This document shows, in pieces, positions 24,480 through 33,416 of a stretch of 64,000 nucleotides of DNA. Within the stretch, counting starts at the first letter, position 1; the number at the start of each line of letters is the position of its first letter. The position numbers and the translations under genes were made by a program. Source of the stretch: Aurantiacibacter poecillastricola (GTDB taxonomy: Bacteria > Pseudomonadota > Alphaproteobacteria > Sphingomonadales > Sphingomonadaceae); the NCBI RefSeq assembly GCF_030730945.1, contig NZ_JAVAMS010000003.1:62001-126000 (forward strand), read 5' to 3'. The notes under the pieces are model-generated. The model was not told where the DNA came from and did not search any database. It saw only the letters and a program-made list of their open reading frames with translations.

Positions 24480-24507
24480 TATATAGCACGGTGCGGCAAC
24501 CGTTCAA
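24480..24507 (-). promoter_or_regulatory. Candidate housekeeping promoter of the lemA operon
   Basis: On the minus strand: -35 TTGAAC (24507-24502), 16-base spacer, -10 TATATA (24485-24480). This puts the transcript start about 30 bases before the lemA ATG. It is one of the clearest sigma-70-like matches in the window. Confidence 0.55.
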
Positions 24508-24590
24508 GACGAGCGAGCGCCTCTTGTCACGCGCAGTATCCTCTCGCACCGGTGCAACGGTTTCACGACAGACATGGGGATTCGCGCGAG

Positions 24591-25073
24591 ATGTTCACCG
24601 AGTTCAAGAAATTCATTGCCCGCGGAAACGTGCTCGACCTGGCGGTTGGCGTCATTATCGGGGCAGCGTTCGGCAGGATCGTCACTTCGCTCAATGAAAG
24701 CATCACCATGCCGGTGATCGGCTGGATCTTCGGCGATGTCGATTTCTCGAATTACTTCGTCCAGCTCGGTCCCGTTCCGGAAGGGTACGAGGGTAGTCTC
24801 ACCAACTATGCCCAGCTGAAGGAAGCGGGCGTGCCGATGCTCGGATACGGTGATTTTTTCACGCAGATCATCGATTTCCTGATCATCGCCCTGGCCCTCT
24901 TCCTGCTTCTGCGCACCGTCAATCGCGTGCTGGACGAGATGAAGGAAAAGCAGAAGCAGGCCGAGGACAGCTCGCAGGAAGGCGATATCCCCACCGATCC
25001 CCAGCTCGACGTGCTGAAGGAAATCCTTGGAGAACTGAAGAAGGATGGTTCGAAGCCTGCAGGCGATGTCTGA
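24591..25073 (+). CDS. mscL: Large-conductance mechanosensitive channel
   Basis: 160 residues from the ATG at 24591. Classical MscL: amphipathic N-terminus MFTEFKKFIARGNVLDLAVGVIIGAAF, TM1 running on to GRIVTSLNES, a periplasmic loop, TM2 DFFTQIIDFLIIALALFLLLRTVN, and a charged cytoplasmic helix. It is slightly longer than usual because of an acidic linker before the C-terminal helix. The homopentameric inner-membrane pore opens on hypo-osmotic shock. It is transcribed divergently from lemA. Confidence 0.96.
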   Translation: MFTEFKKFIARGNVLDLAVGVIIGAAFGRIVTSLNESITMPVIGWIFGDVDFSNYFVQLGPVPEGYEGSLTNYAQLKEAGVPMLGYGDFFTQIIDFLIIALALFLLLRTVNRVLDEMKEKQKQAEDSSQEGDIPTDPQLDVLKEILGELKKDGSKPAGDV

Positions 25074-25086
25074 GGGGATCAGTCAC

Positions 25087-25114
25087 TTCACATTAAGCGC
25101 ACATTGCCTATATG
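25087..25114 (+). promoter_or_regulatory. Candidate tmRNA promoter
   Basis: -35 TTCACA (25087-25092), 16-base spacer, -10 TATATG (25109-25114). This predicts a start near 25121, just before the first base-paired part of the tmRNA acceptor piece. The -10 match is only moderate. Confidence 0.45.
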
Positions 25115-25119
25115 GGGTT

Positions 25120-25440
25120 TGCTCGCTTCGGCGGGCTATGGCGATAAAGTGCGCCGTGAAATAGGTACAGCGGACCCGGGGGCAGTACCCGGCGGCTCCA
25201 CCAAAATCCGCGGTTTTCCGCGGGTCCTGACGGGGCCGAACCAGGATCGACGTGTGCTGAAAGACGGTGTTTTCGCTCGGGCTGAGTACCCCGTAAAACT
25301 GTTCAAAACACACAAGTGCCAACGATAACGAAGCACTCGCAATCGCTGCGTAATTTTACGTCCTAACGGACTGAATTTACAAAGCTAAAGCGCGGTTGGA
25401 CCCACCGGGCAACAGAAGCGGATTCCGGGGCTCCGGGGGT
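25120..25440 (+). ncRNA. ssrA: Two-piece (circularly permuted) tmRNA
   Basis: The acceptor piece comes first and ends in encoded CCA at 25201-25203. After a spacer with a short hairpin (CCGCGG/CCGCGG around 25208-25223), the coding piece begins at 25232 with GGGGCCG, which pairs with CGGCTCC (25193-25199) to rebuild the acceptor stem (one G-U pair). GATCGACGTGTGCTGAAAGACG is the conserved tmRNA 5' region. The tag reads A-N-D-N-E-A-L-A-I-A-A then TAA, codons 25318-25353. Split tmRNA is a hallmark of alphaproteobacteria. It rescues stalled ribosomes and tags the nascent chain for proteolysis. Outer ends are approximate. The sequence from 25441 to 25469 shows nothing further. Confidence 0.93.
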
Positions 25441-25469
25441 AGCTAGCAACAGAAACCCCCACCTTCATC

Positions 25470-25703
25470 TCAGCTATGGCGTTTTGCGAACAGCACGAAG
25501 CGTGCGGTCAGCAATACGAAGAATGCCCACCCAATGTATGTGGGCCAAGGGCTGTTGAGCCATGCACTCAGCAAGTGTCCTGCTAAGACAACGCCAAGGC
25601 CAATTCCGACGAAGAAGAACGTGATGAACCAGCCCTCGCGATTGGCCGGCATGTAATTGCCCGGCACATTCTCGTCGAAGAGTTTGCGCGGACGCCTTCT
25701 CAA
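25470..25703 (-). CDS. Small two-helix membrane protein, unknown
   Basis: 77 residues if started at the TTG at 25703, which overlaps the stop of the next upstream gene (TTGA). An ATG at 25652 (MPANREGWF) would give 60 residues. A basic N-terminus is followed by two membrane helices (WFITFFFVGIGLGVVLAGHLL and WPTYIGWAFFVLLTARFVLF). No family is recognised. It sits convergent to the tmRNA and is coupled to another small membrane protein, which supports it as a real gene. Confidence 0.6.
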   Translation of the reverse strand: MRRRPRKLFDENVPGNYMPANREGWFITFFFVGIGLGVVLAGHLLSAWLNSPWPTYIGWAFFVLLTARFVLFAKRHS

Positions 25704-25951
25704 GGTTCCTGGGCGCTCGCCTTCGCGGCTTCTTTTTCCGCCCGCTCATATTTCAGGCAGTCGAGAATCTTTGCCCCGGCAAGGAAAACCGCGCCGCTGC
25801 AGGCTGCCATCAGCAGGTAGCCGCCCCAGCCGGGATATTGCTCGAGATAATGCGTGCCGCGTTCCATCGCGCCGAGCGCAAGTGCGTAGATAATCAGGAA
25901 GGCTTCCCACCGTGTCTTGATCACGAACAGCCGGGAAATCTTCTTGAACAT
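25700..25951 (-). CDS. Small two-helix membrane protein, unknown
   Basis: 83 residues from the ATG at 25951 with GGCAGG upstream; the longer open frame is the antisense shadow of astB. Two membrane helices (WEAFLIIYALALGAMERG and GGYLLMAACSGAVFLAGAKIL) are joined by a short loop, with a charged Lys/Glu-rich C-terminus. MFKKISRLFVIKTRWEAFLIIYALALGA resembles small proteins common in sphingomonads that have no known function. It is probably an inner-membrane protein. Confidence 0.7.
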   Translation of the reverse strand: MFKKISRLFVIKTRWEAFLIIYALALGAMERGTHYLEQYPGWGGYLLMAACSGAVFLAGAKILDCLKYERAEKEAAKASAQEP

Positions 25952-26075
25952 CGCCTGCCTTTCTTGAACCCCTGTGTCGCAAACCCTGTGCCAAGCGCGG
26001 AGTTCCGCGATACTCATGGTTAACGCTTGCGAGGCTGTAAGGCAAACCGACACATCTGCCGGTGTTCGAGAGGGT

Positions 26076-27326
26076 TCAGCCGAGCTCCGTAATATCCAGG
26101 ATTTCCATAAGCTTGCTTCGCGCTTCTCGAATATCGGCCGCCAGCGCTTCGCTGCCGACTTGGGCGGGGTCGATGGCTTCCGGCCAGTATTCGGACACGA
26201 CCGATTCGAGCTTTTCGGCCTTCGCCTCGTCCAGCATGAAGCGCGGATCGACCGTCTTCGGATCGCCCACGACGCGCAGACGCAGGCAGGCGGGGCCGCC
26301 GCCATTGGCCATGGATTGGCGAACATCGACGACGTTGACATGACGGATCGGGCCATTCCCCGCCAGCATGTCTTGTAGCCAGCTCCAGACGTTGGGGTTG
26401 TCGCGGCACTCCTCGGGCACCACCAGCGTCATCTCGCCCGAAGGCGGAGTGAGCAATTGTGCGTTGAAGAGGTAGGAGGTGATCGCATCCTCCAAGCTGA
26501 CCCGGTCCGCAGGGACTTCAACCACCTGCACGCCGGGGCAGCGTGCGATGATGGTGTCGTAGGTGCTTCGGGGATCGGCAAAGGCGTGCTGATGCGTGAA
26601 GAGGACAGTTTCGTTCGCCACGGCCACCACATCGTTATGGAAGGCGCCTGCTTCGATAGCCTCGGGGTTCTGCTCTACGAACAGCACCCGGGCCGGGTCG
26701 AGGCCGTGCTTGCGCGCGACGATGCGGCTGGCCTGTTCGTGCTGGCGCGCCGGGAATTGGCCGCCGGGTCTGCCATAGACGAACACTTCCAGGCCCGGCT
26801 CGCCATGCTGTCCGGCAAAGCGCATGTGGTTCGCCGCACCCTCGTCGCCGAAGCAGGGGGGTACGGGGTCGTGGACGGCGAAATATGCATCGTCCGCGAA
26901 GGCGAGGCGTAGCTGTGCCAGCGTGTCGCGCCATTCGTGACTGCGATGCGGCATGGTGACGAGATTGGCGACGGTGAGATGACACTTGCCGTCCGCCGTA
27001 TCGGGGGCAGGGCTGACAGTGGCGGCGTTGGCCGTCCACATCGAGCTGGCCGACCATGCGCCGGCCACCAGCGCCGGATCGGTGTCCGGATCGGTCGCGA
27101 GTTCTTCCAGCCAGGCGGTGTCGGGTCGCGGGAGGGGCAGGAGGAAGCCCTGTGAAAGGCCCATCGCCATGTTCGTCTTCATCTTGGCGATACCCTGCAA
27201 CGCCGCCGCGCGCGGATAGGAGGTGGCGCCTGCATTCCTCGTCGCCGCGAGATTTCCGAGGCTGAGGCCGGCGTAGTTGTGGCTCGGGCCGACAATGCCG
27301 TCGAAATTGATTTCCACCAGCGTCAT
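26076..27326 (-). CDS. astB: N-succinylarginine dihydrolase
   Basis: 416 residues from the ATG at 27326, which overlaps the astA stop (ATGA). Recognised throughout: EINFDGIVGPSHNYAGLS at the N-terminus, SSMWTANAATVSP, FGDEGAANHMRF (catalytic Glu and His region), YGRQ-like FVYGRPGG, FHNDVVAVANE, and QSMANGGGPACLRLRV with the nucleophile Cys. It is cytoplasmic, second step of the arginine succinyltransferase pathway: N2-succinylarginine to N2-succinylornithine plus 2 NH3 and CO2. It is of normal length. Confidence 0.95.
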   Translation of the reverse strand: MTLVEINFDGIVGPSHNYAGLSLGNLAATRNAGATSYPRAAALQGIAKMKTNMAMGLSQGFLLPLPRPDTAWLEELATDPDTDPALVAGAWSASSMWTANAATVSPAPDTADGKCHLTVANLVTMPHRSHEWRDTLAQLRLAFADDAYFAVHDPVPPCFGDEGAANHMRFAGQHGEPGLEVFVYGRPGGQFPARQHEQASRIVARKHGLDPARVLFVEQNPEAIEAGAFHNDVVAVANETVLFTHQHAFADPRSTYDTIIARCPGVQVVEVPADRVSLEDAITSYLFNAQLLTPPSGEMTLVVPEECRDNPNVWSWLQDMLAGNGPIRHVNVVDVRQSMANGGGPACLRLRVVGDPKTVDPRFMLDEAKAEKLESVVSEYWPEAIDPAQVGSEALAADIREARSKLMEILDITELG

Positions 27327-28336
27327 CGCCCGATACTCCACACCTTGTCACCCTTGCCGATGCCTAGCAATTCCGCCGCCCGCGCATCGATCGCCACACC
27401 ATCGCCGCGAATGTCGCGCGCGCCGTAGCAGCAGCGAAAGTCCTTGAACTGGCCCGCTGCGATCAGCGCCTTCTCGCCCTTGTCCAGCGTGTCCTCCAGC
27501 ACCTCGCCATGATGGGCGTCGGCGATGGAGCGGACCTTGTCGGTTTCGGCCAGCATCGTTGGGCCGCCGTCGAAGATGTCGACATAGCCCTGATAGGAGA
27601 AACCCTCGTTTTCCAGCATTCGCATCGCCGCCCGGCCGGAGGGGTGGGGCAGGCCGATCACCTTGCGCGCTTCCTCGTCCAGCATGGCGAGATAGACCGG
27701 GTGCTTGGGCATGAGATCGGCGATGAACTGGTTGCCATGCATCGCGTTGAATTCGTCTGCTTCCTGGAAGGCCATGCCGAAGAACTTGCCGCCGATCGCG
27801 TCCCAGAAAGGCGATCCGCCGCGCTCGTCGATGATGCCGCGCAGCTCTGCGAGGATGCGATTGCCGAACCGGTGACGGTGTGCGGCAATGAACAGGTAAC
27901 GGCTGCGCGCCAGCAGCATGCCAAGTCCGCCGGCTCGCTCACCGGGGTGGAGGAACAGTCCGCCCACCTCGCTGGTGCCGCCAAGGTCGTTCACCAGGCT
28001 GAGCAACTCCGCGGTTACCGTACGGTCCAGCTCGCGCGAGTACTGGGTCAGCGTGTTTATGCGGTAGGAATAGAAGGGATAACGGTCACCCACTGCCGTG
28101 AACACCTGGCAAGTGCCGCGCACCTCGCGGGTCTCGGTATTCTCCAGCACCAGCACGAAAGTCTCGCCAACAATCTCCTCGCCCTCGCGCGCGAATGCGG
28201 CATCGGACCCCTCCAGCTTGACGGTCAGGGATCCGCGATCGGGCGGCAGGTTGGTGAAGCCGCCCCCTGTCAGCTTGGCCATCTCGTAAAGATGCTGCAG
28301 GTCATCCATCGCAGCGGGGCGAATGACGAAGCTCAA
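27323..28336 (-). CDS. astA: Arginine N-succinyltransferase
   Basis: 337 residues from a TTG at 28336, which overlaps the stop of the M20 gene (TTGA) and has GAGAAGG upstream. The protein then begins LSFVIRPA, matching the usual start (VIRP) of AstA. Family signatures: KLTGGGFTNLPPDRG, YSYRINTLTQ, SEVGGLFLHPGERAGGLG, RYLFIAAHRHRFG, AELRGIIDERGGSPFWDAIG, LMPKHPVY and GYVDIFDGGPT. It transfers succinyl-CoA to arginine, step 1 of the AST catabolic route. The rare start codon may set a low level relative to the other genes. Confidence 0.93.
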   Translation of the reverse strand: MSFVIRPAAMDDLQHLYEMAKLTGGGFTNLPPDRGSLTVKLEGSDAAFAREGEEIVGETFVLVLENTETREVRGTCQVFTAVGDRYPFYSYRINTLTQYSRELDRTVTAELLSLVNDLGGTSEVGGLFLHPGERAGGLGMLLARSRYLFIAAHRHRFGNRILAELRGIIDERGGSPFWDAIGGKFFGMAFQEADEFNAMHGNQFIADLMPKHPVYLAMLDEEARKVIGLPHPSGRAAMRMLENEGFSYQGYVDIFDGGPTMLAETDKVRSIADAHHGEVLEDTLDKGEKALIAAGQFKDFRCCYGARDIRGDGVAIDARAAELLGIGKGDKVWSIGR

Positions 28337-29544
28337 AGCCCTTCTCCCGTAGCGAGACGGTGGAGAACAATGGCCGAAAGCTGGGCGCGCTCGGTCAGCG
28401 AGGGGGCAATCATGAACTCGTCCGGCGAATGGATCTTTCCGCCGCGCACGCCCATCGTATCGACAACCGGGACGTGATTGGCCGCGATGTTGTTGCCATC
28501 GCACACGCCGCCAGTGGACTGCCAGCCAATCTTCTGTCCCAGCGCTGCTCCGGTATCGCGCACCAGGTCGAACAGCTTCTGCGCGGTTTCGTCCACCGGC
28601 TTTGGCGGGCGCGAGATGCCGCCGTGGCGGGCAATCTGCACGTCGTGCTCCCTGGCGAGCTCAGCGACCAGCGTATCGAGATCGGTGCCGAAGCGCTCTG
28701 CCGCCTCTACCGTGCGGGGTCGGATGTTGAAGCGCAGCACGGCATGGTCGGGCACGACATTGTTGGCAGCGCCCCCTTCGATCTTGGCCGGATTGATCGG
28801 TAGCTCGTCATACTGCAAGCCCTTTAGCCGCACCGCGCAATCGGCCGCTGCGACGATGGCGTTGCGCCCATCCTGGGGATTGCGCCCGGCATGTGCGGAT
28901 TTCCCGGTGAAAGTCAGCGTGAAATTGCCGCTGCCGCCGCGCGCGTGGGCCAGCGTGCCATCGGGCAGGGCGCTGGGTTCGTAGGTGAGCGCGGCGAACT
29001 TGCCGCGAGCCAGCTCGTCGATCAGCCAGGCGGAGGAGAGCGAGCCCGTTTCCTCGTCGGCATTGATCATCACGTCATAGCCCACATTCGCGGCTGCATC
29101 GCTCGTTTCCAGCGCCATCAGCGCCTCGGCAATCACGGCGATGCCGCCTTTCATGTCGGCGGTGCCGGGGCCGTTCAGCACGTCGTCGTCCAGCCATTCC
29201 AACGCCTGGAAGGGATGGTCCGCCGGAAAGACGGTGTCCATGTGGCCGGTCAGCAGAAAGCGCCGCTGCGCGCCCGGCCTTACCGAGCAGACGAGGTGAC
29301 GGCCATGCGCCTTTTCCACCTCGCGTCCCTCGGCATCCACTACCGTGACCGAGGCCGGGTCGTGCAGGCGCACCTCGCCGGGAAGAGCCGAGAACGCCTC
29401 GCTAAGCAGGTCGGCCATGCGGGCGAGGCCTTCGAGGTTCGACGTGCCTGAATTTACCGCCGTCCATTCCTGGGTGCGGGAGAGCATTCGCTGCTGGTCT
29501 ATTCCGGACACCAGCGCGCGTTCGGTTTGCGAAAGTGATTGCAT
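28333..29544 (-). CDS. M20-family metallohydrolase upstream of astAB
   Basis: 403 residues from the ATG at 29544 (ATG 29556 is possible). Zinc-peptidase M20 layout: GHMDTVFPADHPF (first His/Asp ligands, about 106-118), GPGTADMKGG (bridging Asp), NADEETGS (catalytic Glu and ligand) and a dimerisation domain GKSAHAGRNPQDGRNAI. It ends with GVCDGNNIAANHVPVVDTMG and KIHSPDEF with the last His ligand. It belongs to the carboxypeptidase G2/acetylornithine deacetylase branch. Coupling to astA by TTGA overlap suggests a role in arginine succinyl catabolism, perhaps in place of AstE, but that is inference. Confidence 0.85.
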   Translation of the reverse strand: MQSLSQTERALVSGIDQQRMLSRTQEWTAVNSGTSNLEGLARMADLLSEAFSALPGEVRLHDPASVTVVDAEGREVEKAHGRHLVCSVRPGAQRRFLLTGHMDTVFPADHPFQALEWLDDDVLNGPGTADMKGGIAVIAEALMALETSDAAANVGYDVMINADEETGSLSSAWLIDELARGKFAALTYEPSALPDGTLAHARGGSGNFTLTFTGKSAHAGRNPQDGRNAIVAAADCAVRLKGLQYDELPINPAKIEGGAANNVVPDHAVLRFNIRPRTVEAAERFGTDLDTLVAELAREHDVQIARHGGISRPPKPVDETAQKLFDLVRDTGAALGQKIGWQSTGGVCDGNNIAANHVPVVDTMGVRGGKIHSPDEFMIAPSLTERAQLSAIVLHRLATGEGL

Positions 29545-29699
29545 GGAAAACCACATGACCTTTCGCGCGATGCTTTGCAACCAGCGCAGGCGAGGCCGTG
29601 CGGAGCCGGGCTCCTACGCAACCGGAATGCACCCGCGTTTACCTCGCGATAACCGTGAATGCCTAGGATCGGACCACGCTTTACGCCGGGAACCCGCCA

Positions 29700-30122
29700 A
29701 TGCCCACCAGCAGTCAGAAGGACAGGACAGAGCCGCGCGAAACGGCAGTTCTTCGCGCGAGCATCGTCGATTCCCGCGGCGCCCGTCAGGCCAGTATTTC
29801 CGATCTCAGCAGTCGCGGATTCAGCGGCGTGATGGACCACCCGCCGGCACGCGGCGATTTCATCGATATCGGTTTCCCCACCTGCAGGCTCGCCGGACAG
29901 GTACGCTGGGTGGAAGGTCGCAAGTTCGGCGTTCGCCTGAGCGAGCGGGTCGATCCGGAGGTCCTCAAGGGGTTTCGCCGTCCGCAACGAAAGCGCGCGC
30001 GGTCGGACGAGACAGTGGCTCCAGACGAACCGAAGACGCTGGCTTCCACGCTGGTGGCCTACAGCGTCATGGGCCTTACTGCCCTTTCGACCGCCTATCT
30101 GATCGTGACCTACCTCGTCTGA
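29700..30122 (+). CDS. PilZ-domain protein with C-terminal membrane helix
   Basis: 140 residues. Atypical PilZ fold about 10-95: RTEPR (RXXXR-like c-di-GMP motif), DLSSRGFSG (D/NXSXXG motif), then strands [30 protein letters not shown] linker with basic residues leads to a C-terminal membrane helix ([24 protein letters not shown]). It would be a membrane-tethered c-di-GMP receptor; binding is likely because both motifs are present. Its 3' end overlaps rsmA (opposite strand) by 13 bases. Confidence 0.85.
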   Translation: MPTSSQKDRTEPRETAVLRASIVDSRGARQASISDLSSRGFSGVMDHPPARGDFIDIGFPTCRLAGQVRWVEGRKFGVRLSERVDPEVLKGFRRPQRKRARSDETVAPDEPKTLASTLVAYSVMGLTALSTAYLIVTYLV

Positions 30123-30937
30123 TCGCCCATTTCGCGCGCGATCGCGGTGAAATCCTCGACCGTCAGGGTTTCCGCGCGGCGCGTGGGATCGATGGCGCAG
30201 GCATCCAGCGCATCGAGCGCACCGGGCAGGCCTTTCAGGCTTTGCCGCAGCATCTTGCGCCGCTGTCCGAAAGCGGCCTCGGTCAGGCGCTCCAGCGTGC
30301 GTGCCGAAACGCCCGGAGCGGCTTCGGCGGGCTCTACATGGACGATGGCGCTCATCACCTTGGGCGGCGGCGTGAATGCGCTGCGATGCACTTTCATCGC
30401 CAGTTTCGCAGTGGCCCGCCACTGCGCGAGTACGGCGAGGCGGCCGTAAGCGGACGTCCCCGGCTTTGCGACGATGCGCTGGGCGACCTCCTGCTGGAAC
30501 ATCAGCGTCAGGCTGGTCCATTTCGGCGGCCATGCCTCGCCGCCCAACCAGCGGGTGAAGAGCAGCGTGCCGATATTATAGGGCAGGTTTGCGACGACCG
30601 CGAAGGGCTCTCCCATGAGGTCGGCATGATCGATCTTGAGGGCATCGCCTTCCACCACTCGCAAGCGCCCGGGAAAGGCGGCCTCGACCTCGGCGAGGGC
30701 CGGGATGCAGCGGCTGTCGCGCTCGATGGCAGTGACGCGGGCACCGGCGCGTAACAAGGCCCGGGTCAGGCCACCGGGGCCGGGGCCGATCTCGAGGACG
30801 GCCCTGTCCTCCAGCTTGCCCGGAACGGCAGCGATGCGGCCAAGCAATTGCTCGTCGAAGAGGAAGTTCTGTCCCAGCGCCTTGCTGGCCGAGAGACCGT
30901 GCGCCGCGATCACTTCGCGCAAGGGAGGAAGGCTCAC
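30110..30937 (-). CDS. rsmA: 16S rRNA dimethyladenosine transferase
   Basis: 275 residues. SAM-dependent Rossmann methyltransferase with [13 protein letters not shown], motif [23 protein letters not shown], and the catalytic NLPYNIGT motif for N6-adenine. It dimethylates A1518 and A1519 of 16S rRNA (KsgA) late in 30S assembly. It is last in the lptD-surA-pdxA-rsmA operon with ATGA overlap to pdxA, an order well known in proteobacteria. Confidence 0.96.
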   Translation of the reverse strand: MSLPPLREVIAAHGLSASKALGQNFLFDEQLLGRIAAVPGKLEDRAVLEIGPGPGGLTRALLRAGARVTAIERDSRCIPALAEVEAAFPGRLRVVEGDALKIDHADLMGEPFAVVANLPYNIGTLLFTRWLGGEAWPPKWTSLTLMFQQEVAQRIVAKPGTSAYGRLAVLAQWRATAKLAMKVHRSAFTPPPKVMSAIVHVEPAEAAPGVSARTLERLTEAAFGQRRKMLRQSLKGLPGALDALDACAIDPTRRAETLTVEDFTAIAREMGDQTR

Positions 30938-31902
30938 GCCATTGCTGCCCGTCTTGCGGCGATCTCTCCGGCCATGCGGATTGCGGCGATCATCGCCTCG
31001 GGCCGGGCGACGCCCTTGCCGGCAATGTCGAAGGCCGTGCCATGGTCGGGCGAAGTGCGCACGATCGACAGGCCGAGCGTAACGTTCACCCCCTCATCGA
31101 AATCGAGCGTCTTGAGAGGCACCAGCGCCTGGTCGTGATACATGGCGATGGCGACATCGTAGCTGCCGCGCTTGTGCGGGGCGAAGAGGGTGTCGGCAGG
31201 ATGCGGGCCGGTGGCATCGATACCTTCGCCGCGCAGGGTGGCGATGGCGGGCGCGATGGTGTCGATTTCCTCGGTGCCCATGCGGCCGTCTTCGCCTGCA
31301 TGGGGATTGAGCCCTGCGATGGCGATGCGGGGGGCGGCGATGCCGAAATCGGTGTGCATGGCGCGCGCTACGATGCGGGTGCGCTCCACGATCAGTCTCT
31401 GACTTAGGCGGGAAGGCACTTCGGACAGCGCGCAGTGGACCGTCATCGGTACGGTGCGCAGGCTCGGTCCGGCCAGCATCATCACAGCACTCTCGCGCGG
31501 GGCGTCGCACGCATCCGCGCAGAACTCGGTCTGGCCGACGAAACTCTCGTCCACCGCGAAGATCGCCGCCTTGGCGACCGGCGCTGTCACGATGCCCGCG
31601 ACCTCGCCCTTGCGCGCCAGCGCGGCGGCCCGCTCCAGTGCGGCGCGGGCGAGCAGCGCGCCCTCGCGCAGCGGATCGCCGGGCGTGTAGCGGGCTGGGA
31701 CGCCTGTTTCGACCACGAGGCTGTCGGGAAAGGCGATGCCGCGCCGTCTGCCGGCCTCGCGCAGTATGTCGACGCCGCCAATCACCACGAAAGGCGGCAA
31801 GCGCAACTCATCGCGGCGGGACCACGCTTCCAGGATCAGTTCGGGGCCGACTCCCGCGGGATCGCCAATGGTAACGGCCAGCGGAAGCGGAGCGTCGGCC
31901 AC
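30934..31902 (-). CDS. pdxA: 4-hydroxythreonine-4-phosphate dehydrogenase
   Basis: 322 residues from a GTG at 31902, five bases after the surA stop. PdxA family: [14 protein letters not shown], the metal site His in [23 protein letters not shown] and the second half [33 protein letters not shown], ending in [16 protein letters not shown]. It is NAD-dependent, acts in pyridoxal 5'-phosphate synthesis and is cytoplasmic. Standard neighbours surA and rsmA. Confidence 0.96.
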   Translation of the reverse strand: MADAPLPLAVTIGDPAGVGPELILEAWSRRDELRLPPFVVIGGVDILREAGRRRGIAFPDSLVVETGVPARYTPGDPLREGALLARAALERAAALARKGEVAGIVTAPVAKAAIFAVDESFVGQTEFCADACDAPRESAVMMLAGPSLRTVPMTVHCALSEVPSRLSQRLIVERTRIVARAMHTDFGIAAPRIAIAGLNPHAGEDGRMGTEEIDTIAPAIATLRGEGIDATGPHPADTLFAPHKRGSYDVAIAMYHDQALVPLKTLDFDEGVNVTLGLSIVRTSPDHGTAFDIAGKGVARPEAMIAAIRMAGEIAARRAAMA

Positions 31903-31907
31903 GCCTG

Positions 31908-33275
31908 TCAGTTGTATTCGATCACTGCGTCGCGGCGAAGGTCGCGCAGGTAGCTCTGGGCACGGCGGTTGACGCGCTCGTCTTCCAGCTGGGCCATGAT
32001 CTGGTCGGTGCTGGGACCTTGCGTCTCCTGCGGATCGTCACGACCGCACAGCATTAGAACCCGCAGGTTGCCGCCGGGTACGAGCTCTCCGAAAGGCGGG
32101 CTCGACTGCCCGACATTGAGCTGCAGTAGCGCGCTCTGCAAAGCTTCGGGCAGCTGTCGCGCCGTCAGCTCGTTGTCCACCGTCGCTGCACCAATGGCCG
32201 CGGCACGCAGGTTCGCGTCTCCGCATCCGTTCAGCGAATCCACCGCTTCGAGGAAGGATTCCCCGCGCTGCTCGGCCTCGGCTTGGGAGATGTCGCCAGG
32301 GAAGTCGATGCTGATCTGCTTGAGGCTCAACACCGCATCGCGCGGGTCGGCCATGCCGATCTGACGCTGGTCGATCATCAGCAGGATCGAATAGCCGCCG
32401 GGAATCTCCAGCGGGCCGACCAGCTGGCCGGGCGCCATCTGCTGCGCGGCGGCTTCGAGCGTGGGCTGCTGCAGCTGCTCGAGCCGGATCCAGCCAAGGT
32501 CGCCGCCGACAATGGCGCTGGACGCCTGCGAATACTGGCGCGCATAGGTCACGAAGCTGCCGCCCTGTCGCAGCTGCTCCACGATCTGGTTGGCATTGGC
32601 CAGCACCTGCTCGCGGTTGACCGGGGTTGCGGACAGGAAGATCTCGCCCAGCCGGTACTCGGTCGTGCCGCGCGAGGCCTGCAGGCGCTCGAACAATTCG
32701 TTCACTTCGCCTTCGGACACGTTAACGAAGGGCGTGATGTTTCGGCGCAGCAGCCTGTCCCAGGCGAGTTCGCCCTGGATCTGCCGCTTGATCGAGCGCG
32801 GCGAGGAACCAATCGAGGTGAGGTAGGCGTCCATTTCCTCGACGGTCATTCCGCGGGCTTCCTGCGCGAAGCGTTCGTAGGAGGCGTCCACCTCCTCTGC
32901 GGTGACAGGCATTTCCTGCGCTGCGGCTTCCTGCACCTGCAGGGTCTCGTCGATCAGGTTGCGAAGCACCTGCAGGCGCAGGCGCTGAATTTCCTCTTCC
33001 GGAATCTGGCCTTCCTGCGCCGAGAGGATCAGGGCGACCCGGTGGTCGACATCGGTGCCGGTGATGATGTTGCCGTTCACCCGCGCGGTGGCGCGGCGGA
33101 CATTGGGATCAGTCGGTTCGACGATGAAGGAGATGTCATCGGGCAGGTTGAAGGCGTCGGAGCCCAACGTCTGCACGCCCTGGCCCTGCGCGGATGTCGC
33201 CAGCATGGCGACGCCGGCGGTTGCGGCGATGAGGGCGGTACTGGACTTGAGAAACTTGGTCGCGAACTCGAGCAC
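31908..33275 (-). CDS. surA: Periplasmic chaperone / peptidyl-prolyl isomerase SurA
   Basis: 455 residues from a GTG at 33275 with AAGG upstream; it starts VLEFATKF and has a signal peptide ending near SAQGQ. The N-terminal SurA helical domain (VNGNIITGTDVDHRVALIL, LIDETLQVQEA) is followed by one parvulin domain about 190-300 (EYRLGEIFL, FVTYARQYSQASSAIVGGDLGWI, PLEIPGGYSILLMIDQR). A second, degenerate parvulin-like region precedes the final C-terminal helix. It escorts outer-membrane proteins, including LptD encoded just upstream. Confidence 0.94.
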   Translation of the reverse strand: MLEFATKFLKSSTALIAATAGVAMLATSAQGQGVQTLGSDAFNLPDDISFIVEPTDPNVRRATARVNGNIITGTDVDHRVALILSAQEGQIPEEEIQRLRLQVLRNLIDETLQVQEAAAQEMPVTAEEVDASYERFAQEARGMTVEEMDAYLTSIGSSPRSIKRQIQGELAWDRLLRRNITPFVNVSEGEVNELFERLQASRGTTEYRLGEIFLSATPVNREQVLANANQIVEQLRQGGSFVTYARQYSQASSAIVGGDLGWIRLEQLQQPTLEAAAQQMAPGQLVGPLEIPGGYSILLMIDQRQIGMADPRDAVLSLKQISIDFPGDISQAEAEQRGESFLEAVDSLNGCGDANLRAAAIGAATVDNELTARQLPEALQSALLQLNVGQSSPPFGELVPGGNLRVLMLCGRDDPQETQGPSTDQIMAQLEDERVNRRAQSYLRDLRRDAVIEYN

Positions 33276-33416
33276 GTGGTCTACCTTGTCATGTCGGCGG
33301 CGCGGCAAGATGCGCCGGATACTGGGGCAGTCCGATTGCATTTCACGGCTTAACCCCACCTGAGCTGCCTCTCCTAGCCAAATGGATCGGCCCTGCCAAT
33401 GCGCGCACTTTACGGA

